Source: Molanna angustata
Lineage: Eukaryota; Arthropoda; Insecta; Trichoptera; Molannidae
Length of the DNA: 64,000 nt
NCBI GenBank assembly: GCA_963576475.1
Contig: OY754980.1
Location: 4,841,492 to 4,905,491, forward strand
Direction: 5' to 3'
Below the pieces are notes generated by a model, which was not told the origin of the DNA, did no database searches, and was given only the letters and a program-made list of their open reading frames with translations. Of the stretch, positions 58,906 through 64,000 are shown piece after piece; position 1 is the stretch's first letter, and every line of letters starts with the position of its first letter. The translations under genes and the position numbers were made by a program.

Positions 58906-59105
58906 TTGAAAATTCTATATATGATCACTGTGTGAGAGTGTGAGTGAATATAAACATACACGGTAGAGAGTTTAGTGTTGGCCACAATTCGTTTAATATC
59001 AAATTCCAAAAGATAACATTATTTTTTTATCTCAATATAATATTTCAAAATTATCAAAATCCTCTCACATACTGGAAAATCTAGTTTTTTTTTTGTTTAA
59101 AGAAT
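58906..59105 (-). mobile_element. Element E terminus
   Basis: gagagtttagtgttggccac followed by aattcgtttaatat is the inverse of E's left end. The CR1/L2-like LINE begins soon after, and another E end lies beyond it at 60195-60230. Confidence 0.6.
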
Positions 59106-60140
59106 TCATGATATTTAAATGTGCTTCGTAAGAGTGCATTACTTTACTCCTTCTAACTGCGTAAAATTTCTTGGTATACATATCGACAGTGCTCTATGGA
59201 TAAACACATTTCTTCCATAGTCAGACAAAGTTGTTACTTTCTCAGACAACTTAGACCTATTCGAAGGTGTCTCTCGACAAATGCTGCTAAGGTCCTTATT
59301 AATAGTTTCCCGTGTAGATTATTGTAAAGCCATATTAGCACACCTACCGCAATACCAAATCCATAGAATACAACTCATCCTCATTGCAGCAGCCCGTTAT
59401 ATTTACCAGATTGATCGTTTCTCGCATATCTCACCAACACTTCACAAACTTCATTGGCTGAAGAGCCCAGAACGTAGAGAATTTAAAACATGTCTCCTTG
59501 TCTTTAAAGCACTCAATAGCATGGCCCCGGAATATATATCGGAACTTTGTGTTACATTTTCACCTAACAATAAACAAACAAAGTACGCTAAGATCAATGT
59601 CCCAATCCAATAAAAAACTAGTAGAAACCAATCTCACAAATAAGCCAAAATACCTATATCGATCTTTTGGCGTTTCTGGACCAAAGTCATGGAACAATCT
59701 TCCAATGGATATAAGATGTGCCGAAAATATCAATGAATTCAAGAAGAAATTAAAAACTCATCTTTTCCGCAAGTCGTATCCAGATTGTCCTTCATCCGTT
59801 CAATAATATTATGTGTACTAAATATTATGCCAGTTTACTTTGAATCGACTATTTTTTATAATTAAATTCATCTGGATTATGTAATATGTATACAACTAGA
59901 TTAATTTGTGATTTATAGGTATTTTTTTTAAGTTTTATGTTTCATCATTTTCAATGTGTTAGCTATAGGACTAATTTTAACTCATTTTAACTTATTGTAT
60001 TTTTTAAGTTTTATGTTTCACCATTTTCAATGTGTTAGCTATAGACTAATTTTAACTTATTTTTTTTTGCAAACTGAAAGCGCCCTTTGGGGTGACCACG
60101 GTTGTCACTAAACGGCGCTTTATAAATTGTCCTTATTATT
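59106..60140 (+). pseudogene. CR1/L2-like LINE, C-terminal third and 3' UTR
   Basis: Plus strand: VKFLGIHIDS, then VSRVDYCKAILAHLPQYQIH, AAARYIYQIDRFSHISPTLH, LHWLKSPERREFKTCLLVFK, ALNSMAPEYISEL, then (after a frameshift at ~59610) SFGVSGPKSWNNLPMDIRCA, KLKTHLFRKSYPD and a stop at 59804-59806. S--DYCNSLL--LP, RF-HI-P-L--LHWLP---R--FK-LLL-YKAL-G-AP-YL, WN-LP--IR and F-KLLKTHLF identify the CR1/L2 group. The 3' end has a conserved gcgcccttt...ggcgctttataaatt stem and (ATT)n. 5'-truncated, one frameshift. Confidence 0.95.
59924..60058 (+). repeat. Tandem duplication in the LINE 3' UTR
   Basis: Two ~60-75-bp copies, each with ttaagttttatgtttca and cattttcaatgtgttagcta, starting near 59924 and 59999. 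Confidence 0.85.
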
Positions 60141-60164
60141 ATTATTCGGGGTTTGTCAACCATT

Positions 60165-60240
60165 AAAAAAAATGTGCACTATCTACTATCATAGAGAGGG
60201 AGAGTTTAGTGTTGGTCACAACCCACTCGTCTTTCTGTAC
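60165..60240 (-). mobile_element. Element E terminus
   Basis: gtgcactatctact, then gagagtttagtgttggtcac and aacccactcg. It is the inverse of 9097-9128 and 54703-54735. Confidence 0.65.
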
Positions 60241-61449
60241 AATTACGTCGGCGCTGATGGCGTGGCGTAATTTTAATGACGTTAAGCGGGTCGTTTCTTT
60301 CATCGCATGACGTGAAAATAATCTATTTTTTTTTCTTCTTCTTCTTGTCTAGTTTTTTTTATCATTTATCTCTATTATAATATTGTATTATGTTGTCTTA
60401 TATTGTCCTTTCTTTTACTAATTTTTTATTATTTGTGTTATTGATGTTTTTGCACTTATTGTTGTTTTGTTGTGCCTATATTATTATTATTTATCTTTTC
60501 TTTTATTGTAAATGCCCTATTAAGGGCGTACACATTTATAATAAATAAATAAATATTAAATTTTTTCGCTATCATTCTTATAATGGAGGTAGGTACATAA
60601 ATAATTTTATACTTTGTAATATTATTGGTTGGAATAAATGACAATAAGCCTGCTAGTACGTAATACACATATTATTTGTTTATATGATGTTCAAAAAAAA
60701 AAAATACATATATATACATAATCATACATAGCTACATAAATACCTAACTGAAAATAGGAAATTATGGGATAAGGCGCCGAGCTAAGACTGCCGATGGATT
60801 GTGTTGCAGGACCTCAATAGACAATGGACCTCATCGTCTCAAGACCCTCGAGTTTTAAAGGCTAACAGATCTAAAAAAAAAAGATAAAGGATTGTGGTTT
60901 TTGAATCAATATTTATTTTTCAGACTAGGTATGCATAATTTATTCTTGATCGAAACTAACGCTTGTCCATATGGGGAAAGAAATCTGTCGAAACTGGATT
61001 TTAAAATCCCAGTTCACGAGATTAGCTAAGACTGCCTCTAGTGCATCTTATCACGTCTATCTATGTATATTAGTCTGCCAGATCTTATGTCTGCACGATT
61101 TATAGCGTGTTTTTTTTTCCTTCGAAACCTAAGTGGCCTTGTATATACATTCATGTATAATGTATGCTGTAAGTACCTATACACGGACTCGTAGTCCCAT
61201 TATAAAATCCATTGCTGCATATCCTAAAATGCTGTTAGCATGAGACGGAATAAGTAGAAGGTGAGTATAGAATAGATATAAGATATATAAGGGGAGATCA
61301 GAAGAGTAAAGTAGAAATGTATAATACCAACAATATGGGTGTAGGTACAATCTACTACAATATCATGTCGCAAAGATTGTAGTGGAAAATCGCTTTAGCT
61401 CTTTGTACCTATCTGCAAACAGAGGCGTAGAAATATATTTTTATTTTAT
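60241..61449. other. Intergenic, AT-rich
   Basis: Positions 60478-60560 (tgccctattaagggcgtaca followed by an AATAAATAAATAAAT tail) look like the 3' end of another retroposon. The rest is unassigned. Confidence 0.35.
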
Positions 61450-61965
61450 TTATTTATTTATTAAGCTTCATGTACAATACTGTTTACAATGGCGGGCTTA
61501 TTGCCACAAGGCAATTTCTTCTAACCAACCAAAACCAACGTGAGGCCATAAATAGTATAGTGGCAGGTACATTAAATTCATAACAAACGGAAAGAAACAC
61601 GTAACATTATTAAGAGGAAATTCACAGCAACAAAGGAAGGAAGGAAATAGAGGTTGAGGGAGGGGAGGGAGGATGGGTATGGGGTGTCAGTTAAGAATTA
61701 TTTGACAGGTAAAACAGCTTTAGTTTCTTTTTAAAAAGTTGAATCGATTGAGACATCGTAGTATCATTACTTGGGATGCTGCCGAACTGCTGGCGGGAGA
61801 CAAGACAGGTTGAAGGCGAAAACTCTTGGAAGCCAAGGTTCGATATGGGCCGTATTGTACTTCAAAAGAGGAACTGAGAAATTCAGTAGAAGGAATGGTA
61901 ATAGCTAGTGTGTTACGTTCAGCAGATCGAAGAGGCAGACCGTGATTTAACAGGAAATAACCTTT
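61450..61965 (-). pseudogene. LINE family LF, C-terminus and 3' UTR
   Basis: Minus strand from ~61950: LLNHGLPLRSAERNTLAIT, IPSTEFLSSSFEVQYGPYRT, then decayed sequence to about 61735 and a long UTR. The 3' end is tagaagaaattgccttgtgg, caataagcccgccattgtaa, then (AAAT)n at 61450. The GLPLRSA-R-TL block also occurs at 39840-39930. The tail hairpin is the one shared with SINE A. Confidence 0.8.
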
Positions 61966-62009
61966 TTCTTGATATGTTGTGTTGTTAATTAATAAAATTT
62001 ATATATGTA

Positions 62010-62590
62010 TTATTTTTTTTTTACTACATATACCAAAAAAAACATTATTTTATATAAGTAACATAACAATTAAATTGGGTTAGTTTGGACCACCTCACTA
62101 GGCCAGGCCTGTTCCGAGGTGGTAGACTAGTTACATAATATTAATTACTAAGTCATTGTAAGCTGTTATATAGAATGATTGTGTAGCCTATGGTCCACTT
62201 ATTGAGTCCTATGTTAGTAGTTTTGTCATTTATGTTGTTATGAATTGAGAATTTGCTGACAATAGTTGATCCCTTTGTTATATAACCATGTTTGTATTGT
62301 ATGTTTAAGTCTTCTATTTTCTTTTAAATGTATTTCCTTTATATCTTTTCAACTAAATTTAGGATCTTTGGAGCCAAGTATTGATAATGTCTTTATACGT
62401 ATATATAGTGTTTGTCTTCGGTATGATTAGTTGATGTCTGTGTCTTGTATCGTGAGAATTTTGAGCAGTGATATGGTACATATTTCTAATAATTTTTAAA
62501 GTGAATAAGAATTTGTTTAATATAGAGTTGTGCTGTAGTTAGTAGGTACGTTAAAGTTTTTTAATAGTTGAATTAATAAATAAAATTATT
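62010..62590 (-). pseudogene. LINE family LA, decayed C-terminus and 3' UTR
   Basis: Minus strand: the 3' UTR palindrome (ctcactaggccaggcctg at 62094), then upstream the ~340-bp block matched at 20470-20813, with HQLIIPKTNT-like coding relics and many stops. The A-rich end is at ~62010. Confidence 0.8.
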
Positions 62591-62838
62591 ACTTTCAGTG
62601 ACGTACCGTCTCTGCACCATTATAGATTTACATTCACAGCCAACTCCACGTACTTCCTCCATTTATACATTGAGAATCAAAGAATCACTGGTTCGTCATT
62701 TTATAAGTTATAAGTAGTAACCATTGATCCCGTCTATATAAGTGGGTATGCAGTTAATGGGGCCCCAACTCATATGGGGGCACTTTACTCTCGATATAAT
62801 GTGCCCGGCGTAAATGGTCGGCCCATTATGTGCCTACA

Positions 62839-62872
<34 letters not shown>

Positions 62873-62972
62873 CACCAGGGACGTGTCAAAGAAAAGGAGC
62901 ATACTCGTTCGCATATTTTCATCGTTACTTCCTCATTCTCGTCATGTATTTTTTTTGTTATAGTGTATTAAT
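62591..62972. other. Intergenic with a (GT)n at 62841-62871
   Basis: Positions 62740-62830 are more GC-rich (ggggccccaactcatatggg). No gene is supported. Confidence 0.4.
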
Positions 62973-63917
62973 GCAGGGGGGCAAGTCTGGGAGGCAAGTC
63001 TGGTCCGACCGGCGAAATCAAAACCTAATGATTACATTGGCTGAAAGCGTGGAAGACTTGGAATGTTTGGTTAAAATAGTATTCGATGGATGCATGCAAA
63101 ATGGATTGAGAATGAATGCAACTAAATCTAAAGTGATGGTATTTGAGAAGAGCGAAAGACGAACAAAATGCGAGATACGAGTGGAGAATGTACAATTAGA
63201 ACAAGTGGATGAATATTTATACTTAGGAAGCATGTTTCAGCGTGATGGAAGATTGGAAAAAGATATTGAAAGGAGAGTAACGGCAGGTAATAGAGTGAAT
63301 GGTGCATTAAGAACAGTAATGGCTGACCCAATTATTTCGAGGCAAGCAAAGCTCGCGGTACACAATGGTATCGTCGCACCGACTCTAATGTATGCTAGTG
63401 AGACATGGACATGGCAGAAGACGCATGAAAGTAGAATTAACGCGGTTGAAATGAGGTCACTAAGACGAATGTGTGGTAAAACGATGTATGATAGAATAAG
63501 AAATGAGGATATTAGACGAGAATGTATGATTGAAAGAAATATCGTAAATCAGATGAAAATAAATGCCCTAAGGTGGTTCGGCCACATAGAAAGAATGAGT
63601 GATGACCGTCTGACAAAAAAAGTATACAAGGCTGATAAAAGAGGAATGAAAAGTAGAGGTCGGCCAAGAAAGAGTTGGCACGATCACATAAATGGGATTT
63701 TGAAAGATGGAGACGATGTATGGACGTGAATGAAGCGAGGAATGTATGTCAAGAGAGAGGAGTCTGGCGTTCGGTTCTCTCTGCCTACCCCAAATAGGGA
63801 AATGGCGTGATGGTATGATGATATGATGAACACCATATGATAATTATATCCATGATATGGGTTCTCACTAGGGTTTTGATTTAGCCTGTCGGACCAGACT
63901 TGCCCCCCTGGTTCAAC
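62973..63917. mobile_element. Fold-back MITE ends around an RTE fragment
   Basis: The left end, 62973-63012, begins CAGGGGGGCAAGTCTGG, repeats ggcaagtctgg, then reads tccgaccggcgaaatcaaaa. The right half, 63832-63917, runs ccatatgataattatatcca to CAGACTTGCCCCCCTG. The parts of the palindrome between are missing, so the RTE did not simply insert. At 63918 a further left half of the same family starts without its CAGGGG end (ttcaaccgttgaaataaaaa) and runs to the window end. Confidence 0.85.
63013..63825 (+). pseudogene. RTE-type LINE (LD), C-terminal half of RT
   Basis: Open to the stop at 63727-63729. Blocks: LITLAESVEDLECLVKIVFD, GLRMNATKSKVMVF, YLYLGSMFQRDGRLEKDIER, RVTAGNRVNGAL, APTLMYASETWTWQK, SLRRMCGKTMYDRIRNEDIR, ALRWFGHIERMSDDRLTKKV, GRPRKSWHDHINGILKDGD. 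This is the RT thumb-to-C-terminus of RTE elements. The catalytic YADD block (normally ahead of LITLAES) is just lost. A 36-bp deletion after GGAGACG, seen against the 57.4-kb copy, removes part of the C-terminus. The 3' end is ggcgtgatggtatgatgata. No usable start codon. Confidence 0.93.
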
Positions 63918-64000
63918 CGTTGAAATAAAAAACCTCGTGATTACCCATATCATATGGAGTTCTATGACATCTAAAGATATTATAGAACTCCATATATTAT
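63918..64000. mobile_element. Fold-back MITE left half, cut by the window end
   Basis: ttcaaccgttgaaataaaaa, cctcgtgattacccatatca, tatggagttctatgacatct, then the loop and the start of the right arm (agaactccatat). Confidence 0.85.

Overview
The window is repeat-dominated, AT-rich eukaryotic DNA, almost certainly from an insect and most likely a moth or butterfly. Evidence: abundant GTAGGTA/TACCTAC words (strings like taggtaggtacctacctaat occur throughout), many tRNA-derived SINEs, a Penelope-like element, several clades of 5'-truncated non-LTR retrotransposons, and interspersed repeats with microsatellite cores, a pattern well known in Lepidoptera. The Lepidoptera call is an inference from composition. 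There are no operons, ribosome binding sites or CRISPR arrays. I could not assign a single host gene with confidence: nearly every recognisable coding stretch is the C-terminal end of a reverse transcriptase (RT).

Layout. 0-6 kb: LINE ends (231-388, 1815-2545, 3895-3990), tRNA SINE A copies (2578, 6022) and a near-perfect fold-back MITE (5679-5873). 6.6-8 kb: repeats A and B with a long (GT)n. 9.1-12.65 kb: interspersed element E carrying nine 313-bp tandem units. 13-21 kb: LINE C-termini, SINEs of four families, and a LINE inserted in a 15-bp minisatellite (16.37-17.36 kb). 22.1-24.8 kb: one LINE split by retroposon F with a clean 12-bp target duplication, then a second LINE and a fold-back MITE. 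25-29 kb: mostly unassigned. 29.95-32.46 kb: a region bounded by hAT-like termini and filled with later insertions. 33.7-36.1 kb: LINE ends and a PIF/Harbinger-like element with TAA duplications. 37.1-39.35 kb: tandem array made from a LINE 3' end, then degenerate minisatellites. 39.5-41.3 kb: 19-bp minisatellite, LINE end, SINE. 41.55-46.95 kb: a stack of nested insertions whose innermost part is a Penelope-like retroelement (RT plus GIY-YIG endonuclease) with inverted terminal repeats, a palindromic relative, and about 1.3 kb of (AT)n. 48-52.4 kb: LINE tails, a hairpin MITE and second copies of repeats B and A. 53-64 kb: RTE-type LINE remnants, a second E element, F inserted into SINE C, a 24-bp minisatellite, a CR1/L2-like LINE, and an RTE fragment set between halves of a fold-back MITE.

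How the parts work together. These are mobile elements at different stages of decay. Two LINE-SINE partnerships can be read directly: SINE A shares a 3' hairpin (ATTGCC-n4-GGCAAT) with a LINE whose tails occur at 27.1, 30.4, 40.0 and 61.5 kb, and SINE C shares its last ~35 bp and its variable microsatellite tail with the RTE LINE. Retroposon F is the clearest candidate for an undescribed family: two copies with 10-12 bp target duplications, no recognisable tRNA promoter, and one copy internally rearranged.
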